Below the pieces are notes generated by a model that did no database searches, was not told the DNA's origin, and saw only the letters and a program-made list of their open reading frames with translations. DNA of 64,000 nt. It comes from a virus. The position numbers and the translations under genes are program-made. The DNA is taken from IMG/VR virus record IMGVR_UViG_3300027816_000051, positions 186,001-250,000 of that record. One strand, written 5' to 3'. Positions 53,222-61,118 of this stretch are shown piece by piece (positions within the stretch are counted from its first letter, which is position 1; each line of letters begins with the position of its first letter).

Positions 53222-53782
53222 ATGGGACAAAGAATTATCATATCCGAAGGGGACAGAAAACACATAAGAGGTTTGTACGAACAACCAACTTCAACACCTG
53301 AAGAAAACACACCATTTTTAGAGTGGGCGGAAAACGCTGAGATTACACCATTTATTGCACCAAACCCATATAGTGGTGGTGATTTGAAATTAGGTGTACA
53401 AATTAAAAGTTCAACCGGTGAGGATTTATCTAAAATAAGTCAAACCGCAAACCAAAAGACAATCATAAACCTAATTGAAAGAATGGATATCATTACCGAA
53501 AACGGACAGGTTGTTCATACTTTCACAACCGAAGAACAAGATGGAAGTGGTAGTGGTTTATTTAATTTCTCAACGTTTAAACCCACATATGAAATAATCG
53601 ATAACTCATTTGTTGTTTACACCACCATAAGTGAAAATTCTGAGGTGATTCAAAAACTTAAACAGTTTACAAATAAAACAAATAAATTCATTGTTACTGT
53701 TACCCCTCGTCTATCAAACGATTTATTAAAGACTGGTTCCAAATTATTCAAAACCAAGTCAAACATATTAATGGTAAACTAA
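53222..53782 (+). CDS. Tagged protein, twin of 52732
   Basis: 186 residues from ATG 53222. Tag MGQRIIISEGDRKHIRGLYE|Q. Body is beta-rich (GGDLKLGVQIKSSTGEDLSK, FKPTYEIIDNSFVVYTTISE, KFIVTVTPRLSNDLLKTGSK). No known domain. A start further upstream in frame would put 18 residues before the tag and is rejected. Confidence 0.75.
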   Translation: MGQRIIISEGDRKHIRGLYEQPTSTPEENTPFLEWAENAEITPFIAPNPYSGGDLKLGVQIKSSTGEDLSKISQTANQKTIINLIERMDIITENGQVVHTFTTEEQDGSGSGLFNFSTFKPTYEIIDNSFVVYTTISENSEVIQKLKQFTNKTNKFIVTVTPRLSNDLLKTGSKLFKTKSNILMVN

Positions 53783-53790
53783 TATTTATA
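53782..53790 (+). promoter_or_regulatory. Late-type motif for 53809
   Basis: ATATTTATA, about 18 nt before the ATG, overlapping the upstream stop codon. Confidence 0.5.
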
Positions 53791-53808
53791 AAAAAACATT
53801 AAAAAATT

Positions 53809-54135
53809 ATGGCAAACAAAATTGAATTAATTGATTTATTGACAAGACTATATGATTACATGGAAAATCGTGCGGATGCAGACGGTAGTTCAGAAGGGTA
53901 TGTTGCAAACGAGGAAATGGGTTTAATGGGTGAAATTGATGATATGTTACATGCGTTGGGTCAAAAAGGTTTTGGTAGTGATGTCAGAGCGTCCCTTGAT
54001 TCAAAATACAAATTCGGTGGTTTCAGTTTAAATGAAAACTCAAAAAACAGTAGTAAGAAAAAGGTTATTAAATTAAACGAATCAGAACTGATTAAGGTGA
54101 TTAAAAAAGTTATTAAAGAAAACTCAAAAATATGA
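53809..54135 (+). CDS. Small protein with the tag helix at its C-terminus
   Basis: 108 residues. Body helical and acidic (NKIELIDLLTRLYDYMENRA, GLMGEIDDMLHALGQKGFGS). The last 25 residues KKKVIKLNESELIKVIKKVI then KE|NSKI are a clear tag copy, nearly equal to the N-terminal tag of 52303. This is the only C-terminal example seen. ATGA overlap with the next gene. Confidence 0.75.
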   Translation: MANKIELIDLLTRLYDYMENRADADGSSEGYVANEEMGLMGEIDDMLHALGQKGFGSDVRASLDSKYKFGGFSLNENSKNSSKKKVIKLNESELIKVIKKVIKENSKI

Positions 54136-54794
54136 AACCAAAAACATTAAACGAAGAGATTAACCGTATTAAAAACATCATGGGTTTCATTAATGAATCC
54201 ATGGATGAACCTACTGGTGAAACTCAAGAATTTAACGGTAAAACCTATCCAAGTCACCACGGTAGTCCCTTTGATAGAGGTAGTGCTGATAGTTGGTATA
54301 GCCGTGGAACCAACCCACATAAAAACCATCCTGAATATTCCGAAGATTTAACCCCCGAGGAAATCGATGCGTATTATGCTGGATTCTATTGGAATGAGAG
54401 ACATGGTGACCATAAAGATTATGGTGATGATGACGATAGAATGAGAGATGATGATTTGGATGAATCTAATCATGAATTAAATGAAGATGAGGTAAACTAT
54501 AATATTAATCGAGCTATCCAATGTTTCTTAAATAAGAAAGGTATTAAAGATGATGCCGGTCAACCACTAAAGATTGATGGTTCTATTGGTAGATTACCTA
54601 ATTCAAAATCAGCTCAAGCCATTGCAAAATACCAAGAAAAACTTGGTGTTTATCCTGTGGATGGTGTTTGGGGTCCTGATACCATGGAAAAAATGCCACC
54701 GAAAGATTTGGCGATGTATAAAGATTGTAAATCTGAATATGGTGACATATTCGATAAGGGTCTCCACATGTTGGGACTCGACGAAGAAAAATAA
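54132..54794 (+). CDS. Tagged peptidoglycan-binding-domain protein
   Basis: 220 residues. Tag-like helix MKPKTLNEEINRIKNIMGFI then NE|S. Acidic, His/Asp-rich middle (EFNGKTYPSHHGSPFDRGSA; DHKDYGDDDDRMRDDDLDES). C-terminal 80 residues fit PG_binding_1: CFLNKKGIKDDAGQPLKIDG-SIGRL, SAQAIAKYQEKLGVYPVDGV-WGP. Such domains bind cell-wall peptides. Terminator follows. Confidence 0.75.
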   Translation: MKPKTLNEEINRIKNIMGFINESMDEPTGETQEFNGKTYPSHHGSPFDRGSADSWYSRGTNPHKNHPEYSEDLTPEEIDAYYAGFYWNERHGDHKDYGDDDDRMRDDDLDESNHELNEDEVNYNINRAIQCFLNKKGIKDDAGQPLKIDGSIGRLPNSKSAQAIAKYQEKLGVYPVDGVWGPDTMEKMPPKDLAMYKDCKSEYGDIFDKGLHMLGLDEEK

Positions 54795-54799
54795 AATTG

Positions 54800-54824
54800 A
54801 AACCCTCCACTCGGAGGGTTTTTT
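54800..54824 (+). terminator. Terminator after 54132
   Basis: AACCCTCC AC TC GGAGGGTT hairpin followed by six T. Confidence 0.9.
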
Positions 54825-54834
54825 ATTTGTAAAA

Positions 54835-54843
54835 CTATTTATG
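54835..54843 (+). promoter_or_regulatory. Late-type motif for 54849
   Basis: CTATTTATG, 5 nt before the ATG; a weaker match placed as in 53222. Confidence 0.35.
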
Positions 54844-54848
54844 GTGAG

Positions 54849-56000
54849 ATGAAAATAATTATTTCAGAATCACAATTCATAAAACTTAATCAATCAATAT
54901 CACAAGAAAGTGAATTGAATGAGAACCTATTGAGGTATTTTATGGGTGGTTATAAATCCGCAAAAGATTTCGCGAAACTATTAAGAACAAATAAAACGAT
55001 TTCATCAGAAATTCAAAACGTATTCAAGGACCCCGTCATGTATGGGAAATTTAATTTAGTTGGTGTTAAAACAGTAGACGATTTCGCAAAATTAATTGAG
55101 TCTAATAGATATACACCAAAATTGAAAGGTCAGTTTGAACTTTTTATTTTAAAATCCCCGAAAGTTTATCCAAATCTAGTGGATATTTCCGCAAATTCTT
55201 TAGTGAAGAACAAAACGTTTTTAGAAAAATTTAGACCAGAGATGATGCAAGGTGAATCGGAATTTAGAATACAATTAAAAAAATCACGATACAACGATTA
55301 TGCTATAAATAAAATTGTTGAGAAAACTAAACATCTAATCAAAAAATCAACAAATCAATTTACATCAGCATTAGCACCAATTCAAGCCGAAATCGGGACA
55401 TTAAAACCCGATTATGTAAAACTTTTTGGTATTGAGAAGTATGATAACTTGGTATCAGCACTATTGACTAATAAAATAAATCAGACTCAATTCATCAATA
55501 CTTTAAGAAGAACAACCGGTAATACCAAAAAAGTTGGTAGTAATATGGTTAAAGTGTTTAGGGCGGGACCTAAGAAAGATAATTTTTTCTATGTTAGTCC
55601 TAGTAAAAAATATGTTACAAAAAACTATGCGTCAAATAATCCAAACGCTGTTCAACCTATGTATGTTAATTTGGGTAGAACTTTAGATTTAACTCGTTTA
55701 GACCCAAGAGCGGTGAAGATGGACTCTTTTGTAAAATATTTAAAAGATTCGGGTGTAAAATTCACAAAAGAAGAAGAAATTAAATTATTAGGTAAATTCC
55801 TCAAACCACAAAGTAAAACATCATTTGGAAAAAGTTACCATGACGTACAACTGTGGCACATAATTAACACATCACCCGAAATCGCGAGTGCAGCATCAAG
55901 AAGTGGTTTTAATTCAATTAAACAATTTGAAACATCATCATTCGCACCAGATGCGTGGAATAAAGGTGACTTTTCATATTTTATTTTGAAACAACCTTAA
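54849..56000 (+). CDS. Tagged ADP-ribosyltransferase-like protein
   Basis: 383 residues. Tag-like helix MKIIISESQFIKLNQSISQE then SELNE|N. The middle is helical (IQLKKSRYNDYAINKIVEKT). The C-terminal 160 residues have the order seen in ART-fold toxins of the PolyVal type: MVKVFRAGPKKDNFFYVSPS-KKYVTKNYA, PMYVNLGRTLDLTRLDP and RSGFNSIKQFETSSFAPDAW ... YFILKQP (R...Y-S ... G-F-x-x-I ... E). T4 packages an ART (Alt) in its head, which fits the tag. Fold is inferred from pattern only. Confidence 0.6.
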   Translation: MKIIISESQFIKLNQSISQESELNENLLRYFMGGYKSAKDFAKLLRTNKTISSEIQNVFKDPVMYGKFNLVGVKTVDDFAKLIESNRYTPKLKGQFELFILKSPKVYPNLVDISANSLVKNKTFLEKFRPEMMQGESEFRIQLKKSRYNDYAINKIVEKTKHLIKKSTNQFTSALAPIQAEIGTLKPDYVKLFGIEKYDNLVSALLTNKINQTQFINTLRRTTGNTKKVGSNMVKVFRAGPKKDNFFYVSPSKKYVTKNYASNNPNAVQPMYVNLGRTLDLTRLDPRAVKMDSFVKYLKDSGVKFTKEEEIKLLGKFLKPQSKTSFGKSYHDVQLWHIINTSPEIASAASRSGFNSIKQFETSSFAPDAWNKGDFSYFILKQP

Positions 56001-56007
56001 TCTTATT

Positions 56008-56091
56008 TTATTTGTTTTTATTGTATTGGTCAAAAAAGACCATTCCCCATCCGATAAAGACAACCCCTAAAATAATATACGGTAAAATCAT
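56008..56091 (-). CDS. Possible tiny membrane peptide
   Basis: About 20-27 residues from ATG 56091 on the minus strand: MILPYIILGVVFIGWGM then a hydrophobic stretch. The 3' end is uncertain. The 56001-56233 space otherwise holds only AT-rich sequence and the late-type motif of 56234. Confidence 0.3.
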   Translation of the reverse strand: MILPYIILGVVFIGWGMVFFDQYNKNK

Positions 56092-56208
56092 AACATTTGT
56101 TTTTACATAAGATATCAATATTATTTTAATAAACAAAACAATTCTCAATCTACGTAATTAAGAAACAATAAAAAGACCGTCTTTGAAAGATTTTTTTTGT
56201 TTTACCTA

Positions 56209-56217
56209 ATATTTATT
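56209..56217 (+). promoter_or_regulatory. Late-type motif for 56234
   Basis: ATATTTATT, 16 nt before the ATG. Confidence 0.5.
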
Positions 56218-56233
56218 AGAAAAGAAAATTATC

Positions 56234-56764
56234 ATGTATAAAAATTTTAGAGTTTCAGAAGAGGAGAAAAAACAAATTCTTGAAATGCACCAATCAAATG
56301 GATATAACGCCGCAAGTAATTTAATTAACGAACAAGGTGGACAAGACCCCGCTTGGATTAAACAATCCGACTCAAATCTTAATTTTACTTCAAAAGCAAA
56401 AATGGGAATTGAGGATGGAACTCAGGCGACTTATGTGGCTGGTGGGTCGGGAGACGACAGTTTTGTAATTATTATCCCAAAAGGAAGTAAATTTAAAGTA
56501 TCTCCAAGTGGTTCATTCCTTTTGTCAATAGGATATCTTGTGAGTAAAACCGCACTATTTCAAAATGGACTTCAACCCGCAACACTTTTCACTGATAATT
56601 TAGCAGTGTCAAAAGCACTTCATAGTGGTAAATTAAATGCAAGGGCGGTTAATATTGCAGGAACTGTTGATGGAAATATAATTTATGAGGGGGGTTCAAC
56701 AGCGTTTAGATTACCTAACACTGGTGAAGCTTTATCTCAGAGAATTCAAAAATCTTTTGCATAA
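56234..56764 (+). CDS. Tagged protein with longer leader
   Basis: 176 residues. Leader MYKNFRVSEEEKKQILEMHQ then SNGYNAASNLINE|Q (33 residues), a longer form with the same SEEE-K-x2-I core and INE|Q end. Body beta-rich (GDDSFVIIIPKGSKFKVSPS, GTVDGNIIYEGGSTAFRLPN). No domain recognised. Confidence 0.7.
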   Translation: MYKNFRVSEEEKKQILEMHQSNGYNAASNLINEQGGQDPAWIKQSDSNLNFTSKAKMGIEDGTQATYVAGGSGDDSFVIIIPKGSKFKVSPSGSFLLSIGYLVSKTALFQNGLQPATLFTDNLAVSKALHSGKLNARAVNIAGTVDGNIIYEGGSTAFRLPNTGEALSQRIQKSFA

Positions 56765-56786
56765 GTAAAAACATTTATTAAATATA

Positions 56787-56815
56787 AAAGGGGAGTTAAA
56801 CTCCCCTTTTTTTTA
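56787..56815. terminator. Bidirectional terminator
   Basis: AAAAGGGGAGTT / AACTCCCCTTTT perfect stem between converging genes 56234(+) and 56813(-). Confidence 0.95.
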
Positions 56816-57355
56816 TTTTACCAATATCATAAAATTATAGGTCTTATCACTGTAATTCTGTGAGAAAAAAACACCAACCGTTTTTGAAGACGGATTTGTT
56901 AAATCGGAAAACAAATCAGAATCTAACGACATAACATCTAATAGATAATCACAAAACTTTAATTCTTTATTTTCAAAGTGCGCAACATACCCATACTCAC
57001 TGAACAATCCGTATGTTCCCCATGTAAATCCTTGAGATAAAGGTAAACCATTTAAATTGGATACTGTGAGATAATCACTAATATCACAACTGAAGGTCAC
57101 CTCATTTACACCGTTTTCACTTCTTAAGTTATTAATTGACGTTAGAACACTTTGAATAACTAATTGTTGGTTGAGACCATATTCGGTGATTGGGGATGTC
57201 TTATCTTCTTGTAAAGGTATAATCTTAATCGACCAATCACCGTTATCCACATATGTAATAATATCTGATTTAAATCTTTTCTGAATATCAGAAGTTTGAC
57301 CAAAAGAGTTTAGTACCATTACCAAACTAACACACAAAACAACTACATTTTTCAT
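56813..57355 (-). CDS. Exported hypothetical protein
   Basis: 180 residues. Signal peptide MKNVVVLCVSLVMVLNSFGQ with likely cleavage after FGQ. Mature part KRFKSDIITYVDNGDWSIKI and SNLNGLPLSQGFTWGTYGLF; no domain known. Untagged and driven by a Bacteroidota-type promoter, unlike its neighbours. Confidence 0.75.
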   Translation of the reverse strand: MKNVVVLCVSLVMVLNSFGQTSDIQKRFKSDIITYVDNGDWSIKIIPLQEDKTSPITEYGLNQQLVIQSVLTSINNLRSENGVNEVTFSCDISDYLTVSNLNGLPLSQGFTWGTYGLFSEYGYVAHFENKELKFCDYLLDVMSLDSDLFSDLTNPSSKTVGVFFSQNYSDKTYNFMILVK

Positions 57356-57377
57356 AACTTTTGTTTTAATATTTGAA

Positions 57378-57408
57378 CAAAGTTATATATATTTTTAATA
57401 TATCCAAA
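57378..57408 (-). promoter_or_regulatory. Bacteroidota-type promoter for 57355(-)
   Basis: Minus strand TTTGG at 57408-57404 and TAACTTTG at 57385-57378. Confidence 0.85.
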
Positions 57409-57464
57409 TTTTTTTTGAAATATTTTTAAAAAAAAATAATCATGGGTGTCTAATATATTTCTTG

Positions 57465-57473
57465 ATATTTATA
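57465..57473 (+). promoter_or_regulatory. Late-type motif for 57492
   Basis: ATATTTATA, 18 nt before the ATG. Confidence 0.55.
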
Positions 57474-57491
57474 TTATAAAGAAGAAAATTC

Positions 57492-58784
57492 ATGAGAAAA
57501 GTAATACGATTAACAGAATCGGACTTAGTGGAGGTTGTTAAAAATATTTTATTAGAACAAAATTATTCAGAGATACAAGGAACCACTGACCCTACACCAA
57601 TTGCAAAACTTTCGGTTTTAACTGATGCTGGTCTACCGGCTGATAATAATAATTTTAGGGGGAGATGGGTTTTAGAACAACCAAACATAGGTAAAACTTT
57701 TAGTGAAACAAAAAATTTAAGTCTATTTAGAAATTTAACACCAAAATCACCCGCTGGTGGTGAGAATTATATTGAGATGATGGTACAAAAATTTATACCT
57801 AATGAACTAAATCCTGATAAAACAATTAAAAAGAAAGGTTATCCCGATACGAGTACCCCACCTGTTGTAGAATCTTTAACTAATAGTGGTTCAAAAACAT
57901 TTAATGTTAAATACAAAGACCCCGATGGTAAACATACTTGGAGTCTCATTAGGATAGTAGCATCAGGTAATGGTTTGTTAGCCTTATCTAGAGCGTTATT
58001 AGAAGCTCAAGGAACACCAAATAAAATTACAATTGGTATGTCACAAACTAAAAGGGCTAGCGGTAGTTATGTATATAATGCGGCAAAAATTGGTAATATC
58101 ACACCAACGTTGAATCTAATATCGAATATGGTAACCGCATCCATTATTACTAAGAGTGGGTTACTTTCTCCAACATTAAAACAATACGTCAGTGGTGATA
58201 TGGTTAGTATTGGTACATATTTTAACAGGTCTAACGAAGACATTGCAAAATTAATCGCGAATTCGTTATACTTTTTTGATACATTTTTTATTCCCGAAAA
58301 CGAAATTCAGGTTTTCAGAAAAAAAACAGATTCGTCAGGAAAGTTACTTTTACCAAACTATAATTCTCAACCTTTTTTAGATTTGATAAACACAATGCCA
58401 GTGTTTAATGACATCCAAGGGTTGGTGGATGGACAAGGTGGATACCAAAAATGGAAAAATGTTGAACCAGAGGTTATAAAATTATATGACAAATATAATG
58501 AATTAATTAAAAATGCTGTTGTTGAACAATACAAGAAAAGATTATTAGCATTTTTTACTGATGTTTATAAAGACGCAAATCAAGCAAATCAACTTGTAAG
58601 TTCGACACAATTTAGGTCTGCTAGTATAAAAATTGAGGGTGCATTTAACAACGCGGTCGAAGGTGTGAAATACACAGGTACGGTAAAAATTGATAATGCA
58701 ACATCAAAAACAACGGCTAACACCTATGAAGTCGGTAAATCAAAACCTATTACAAATACCCCAAAACAACCTAACCAAAAATAA
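57492..58784 (+). CDS. Large tagged protein
   Basis: 430 residues. Tag MRKVIRLTESDLVEVVKNIL then LE|Q, nearly identical to the tag of 52196(-). Body: RGRWVLEQPNIGKTFSETKN, HTWSLIRIVASGNGLLALSR, TPTLNLISNMVTASIITKSG, YFFDTFFIPENEIQVFRKKT. Alpha-beta, no domain recognised. A second INE/ILE-like site is not obvious, so cleavage would remove only the tag. Confidence 0.75.
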   Translation: MRKVIRLTESDLVEVVKNILLEQNYSEIQGTTDPTPIAKLSVLTDAGLPADNNNFRGRWVLEQPNIGKTFSETKNLSLFRNLTPKSPAGGENYIEMMVQKFIPNELNPDKTIKKKGYPDTSTPPVVESLTNSGSKTFNVKYKDPDGKHTWSLIRIVASGNGLLALSRALLEAQGTPNKITIGMSQTKRASGSYVYNAAKIGNITPTLNLISNMVTASIITKSGLLSPTLKQYVSGDMVSIGTYFNRSNEDIAKLIANSLYFFDTFFIPENEIQVFRKKTDSSGKLLLPNYNSQPFLDLINTMPVFNDIQGLVDGQGGYQKWKNVEPEVIKLYDKYNELIKNAVVEQYKKRLLAFFTDVYKDANQANQLVSSTQFRSASIKIEGAFNNAVEGVKYTGTVKIDNATSKTTANTYEVGKSKPITNTPKQPNQK

Positions 58785-58812
58785 AAAAAGGGAGTTTAAA
58801 CTCCCTTTTGTT
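58785..58812. terminator. Bidirectional terminator
   Basis: AAAAGGGAGTTT / AAACTCCCTTTT stem between converging genes. Confidence 0.95.
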
Positions 58813-58814
58813 TT

Positions 58815-59255
58815 TTATAAACCGGCTTCCCAAGTTATAAGATGGTCATCTTGGGGTAAAGAAACTTTCACAGAGTCCTGTCCAATAAATTTAATGTAAC
58901 CATTTAACTTATCACCGATAATTTGAATGGTTATGGTATTCATGTCGTCATTTTTGTAGTATTGTGAAACTTTATAACCACGACATTCACCTTTTAGGTT
59001 CATAACAATCACGGAATCTGGTTTGATATCCATGGGTGTTTTACGTCTCACCAAAATACGGTCGGCATAAATCAATGGGTCAGTTATTCTTTCTTCAAGA
59101 TTATCATCCTCCATTGGGGTTATCTTCAACCCATTCTTGATTTCAACCAACTTAATTGGATAAATCAAATCCACCGATGAATCGGTTTCGTTTTCTTGTC
59201 CAAACAATACCACTGAAGACAAGATGAAGACGGCGATTAATGATAATTTTTTCAT
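58815..59255 (-). CDS. Exported hypothetical protein
   Basis: 146 residues. Signal peptide MKKLSLIAVFILSSVVLFGQ. Mature: VDLIYPIKLVEIKNGLKITP, CRGYKVSQYYKNDDMNTITI. Resembles the other exported protein in promoter and layout. Function unknown. Confidence 0.75.
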   Translation of the reverse strand: MKKLSLIAVFILSSVVLFGQENETDSSVDLIYPIKLVEIKNGLKITPMEDDNLEERITDPLIYADRILVRRKTPMDIKPDSVIVMNLKGECRGYKVSQYYKNDDMNTITIQIIGDKLNGYIKFIGQDSVKVSLPQDDHLITWEAGL

Positions 59256-59277
59256 GACTTTAATTAATTTGTTGATT

Positions 59278-59309
59278 CAAAGGTATGGCGACTTTTAGAA
59301 TATTCCAAA
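59278..59309 (-). promoter_or_regulatory. Bacteroidota-type promoter for 59255(-)
   Basis: Minus strand TTTGG at 59309-59305 and TACCTTTG at 59285-59278. Confidence 0.85.
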
Positions 59310-59378
59310 TTTTTTTCAAATATTTTTAAAAAAAAATCGTAACTAATTCAAAATCAACTTATTAAATTTGAAAATATT

Positions 59379-59717
59379 TTACCAAAATAGTTGTATACAT
59401 ATCATTGCCACTGCTAAAATCAAGGTAATTACGGTCTTTAAAGTCATAACCTCGGAAAATAACCACATAGACATAAAGGTGAAAACAATCATTCCTGACG
59501 CAAAACCTATAAGTCTCGCTGGCCATAACTGAAACCCAAAATATGTTACAATAAGTCGAACTGATTCTAAGGTCAGTAACATTGCGGGTACCCCAAAAAT
59601 AAAAAGACTAATTATTTTGTTATCGTTCATCCATTTATATTTCAAAGGTCCCTGATATTGTATAAATGTTAAAATGTGAGCACAAATAGCATAGACTAGT
59701 CCTAAAATTAAATTCAT
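59379..59717 (-). CDS. Four-helix membrane protein
   Basis: 112 residues with four hydrophobic segments (LILGLVYAICAHILTFIQY; IISLFIFGVPAMLLTLESV; LIGFASGMIVFTFMSMWLF; TVITLILAVAMICIQLFW). Size and topology like a small multidrug-resistance or EamA-half protein, but key residues are not visible. Role unknown. Confidence 0.65.
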   Translation of the reverse strand: MNLILGLVYAICAHILTFIQYQGPLKYKWMNDNKIISLFIFGVPAMLLTLESVRLIVTYFGFQLWPARLIGFASGMIVFTFMSMWLFSEVMTLKTVITLILAVAMICIQLFW

Positions 59718-59776
59718 GTATTAAAGATACGAATTATTTCTATCAAATCAAAATATAAAAAATATTTTAAAATTTT

Positions 59777-59808
59777 TTTGGATATTCCAAAAATATGTTT
59801 TATGTTTG
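59777..59808 (+). promoter_or_regulatory. Bacteroidota-type promoter for 59813
   Basis: TTTGG from 59777 and TATGTTTG at 59801-59808; the ATG follows after 4 nt. Confidence 0.85.
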
Positions 59809-59812
59809 TGGT

Positions 59813-60484
59813 ATGAAAAGATTGATTCTGATATTATTATTGGTGAAGTCACAAATTGTTGTCTCTCAAACAAATCGTATCTCACAAGACTCTATTAATA
59901 TCTATTTTCAAAATATTGTCAACGAGTATAGGGTTAACAATAACCTAAGTAGTTTATCTATTGATACCACATTAAGTCCTTTTACAAAAAATTGGTCGGA
60001 GTACATGTTTAAACAAAATTATTGTGGACATGGTGTTGGCGACGAATCATTTGAAAATCGAGCAATTAATTTTGTATCTATAAGAGAACTTTATTGTGTT
60101 GAAAACGTGGCGGGTCCGTGGGATTTTACCAAAGACTTACCATATGATGTTGAAGACCCAAGTTACACATATTATACTAAAATTGGATTGGATGGTCTCG
60201 ATTACAAATACAAATTAACCAGCACCGAAATACACACTTTATTGGATGTTGAAAATAAAATAGGTGAAGGTGTAAACACCAACAAAAATATTGCAGTTTT
60301 CGTTTTTTATCTATGGAAAAACTCACCATCTCACAACGAAGCGTTATTAGATTATCAAACAACTAAATTCTATGTTTCCATAACATATGTTGGTACAAAA
60401 ATAACAGCGTCGTATTTAGCCACAAGTTCCCCGAAACCAATAAGTAAAAAAAGACAGGGATGGTTAAGTAAATTATGTCGTTAG
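59813..60484 (+). CDS. CAP (SCP/PR-1) domain protein, exported
   Basis: 223 residues from ATG 59813. Signal peptide MKRLILILLLVKSQIVVSQ. CAP elements in order: NIYFQNIVNEYRVNNNLSSL, the first His in NYCGHGVGDESFENRA, YCVENVAGP (G/E-N) and FYLWKNSPSHNEALLDYQTT with the second His, then KFYVSITYVG. CAP proteins are secreted; bacterial ones are poorly understood. Basic C-terminus. Confidence 0.8.
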   Translation: MKRLILILLLVKSQIVVSQTNRISQDSINIYFQNIVNEYRVNNNLSSLSIDTTLSPFTKNWSEYMFKQNYCGHGVGDESFENRAINFVSIRELYCVENVAGPWDFTKDLPYDVEDPSYTYYTKIGLDGLDYKYKLTSTEIHTLLDVENKIGEGVNTNKNIAVFVFYLWKNSPSHNEALLDYQTTKFYVSITYVGTKITASYLATSSPKPISKKRQGWLSKLCR

Positions 60485-60504
60485 ATTTATAACAATTAAA
60501 TGAG

Positions 60505-60513
60505 ATATTTATA
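60505..60513 (+). promoter_or_regulatory. Late-type motif for 60526
   Basis: ATATTTATA, 12 nt before the ATG. Confidence 0.5.
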
Positions 60514-60525
60514 AATAAAAAAGTC

Positions 60526-60987
60526 ATGACCCAAATTATAGTAACAGAAACGCAGTTAAAGAACCTCACAAGAAGATTAAACGAAGATTCTATGGATAGT
60601 AAGTATAGAATGGAATGTAAAGCCGACGTTGATTATTATAAAGTAATGTACAACGGTATGGAAATTGAATATGTATATCCATTAAATATTAACGTAAATT
60701 TTGACATCGATTTAGAGGGAAGAAGTTATGGTATTAAAAGTGTATCCGTATATAATATCGTTGGTCCATCTGAAGTAGAAATGGAGATAGAATACTACCC
60801 TGAAAATAGTGATGATTCAGTAGATGAAACCGTTGTTGTGCCACTAAATTGGGATAATGTTGTAATAGATAAGGATGAGAATTTGGGTTATATTGGTATT
60901 GGTGATATTATACAAATTTCATTGAAAAATGATGAGAGTGGTAAAATCGTTTGTGATACCATTACAGTAAGTAGTTTCTCTATATAA
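60526..60987 (+). CDS. Tagged beta-rich protein
   Basis: 153 residues. Tag-like MTQIIVTETQLKNLTRRLNE|D (LNE). Body beta-rich and acidic (MEIEYVYPLNINVNFDIDLE, GPSEVEMEIEYYPENSDDSV). No domain recognised. Confidence 0.7.
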   Translation: MTQIIVTETQLKNLTRRLNEDSMDSKYRMECKADVDYYKVMYNGMEIEYVYPLNINVNFDIDLEGRSYGIKSVSVYNIVGPSEVEMEIEYYPENSDDSVDETVVVPLNWDNVVIDKDENLGYIGIGDIIQISLKNDESGKIVCDTITVSSFSI

Positions 60988-61118
60988 TCTTTACATTTTT
61001 TTAAAGTAATCGTATACTTATAATAGACCTTGTGGTTGAAGTCGAAGTGTCCTCGTGATATTTGAGTTGGAATTGATACCAACGAATTCGGGTTCAAATA
61101 CAAAAAAATATAAGGAAT

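Noticed and set aside
61020-61118. tRNA gene (GGTTCAAAT T-loop-like sequence before 61119)
   Set aside because: No T-stem, acceptor stem or D-arm can be formed around it; only a GTTGG/CCAAC hairpin.
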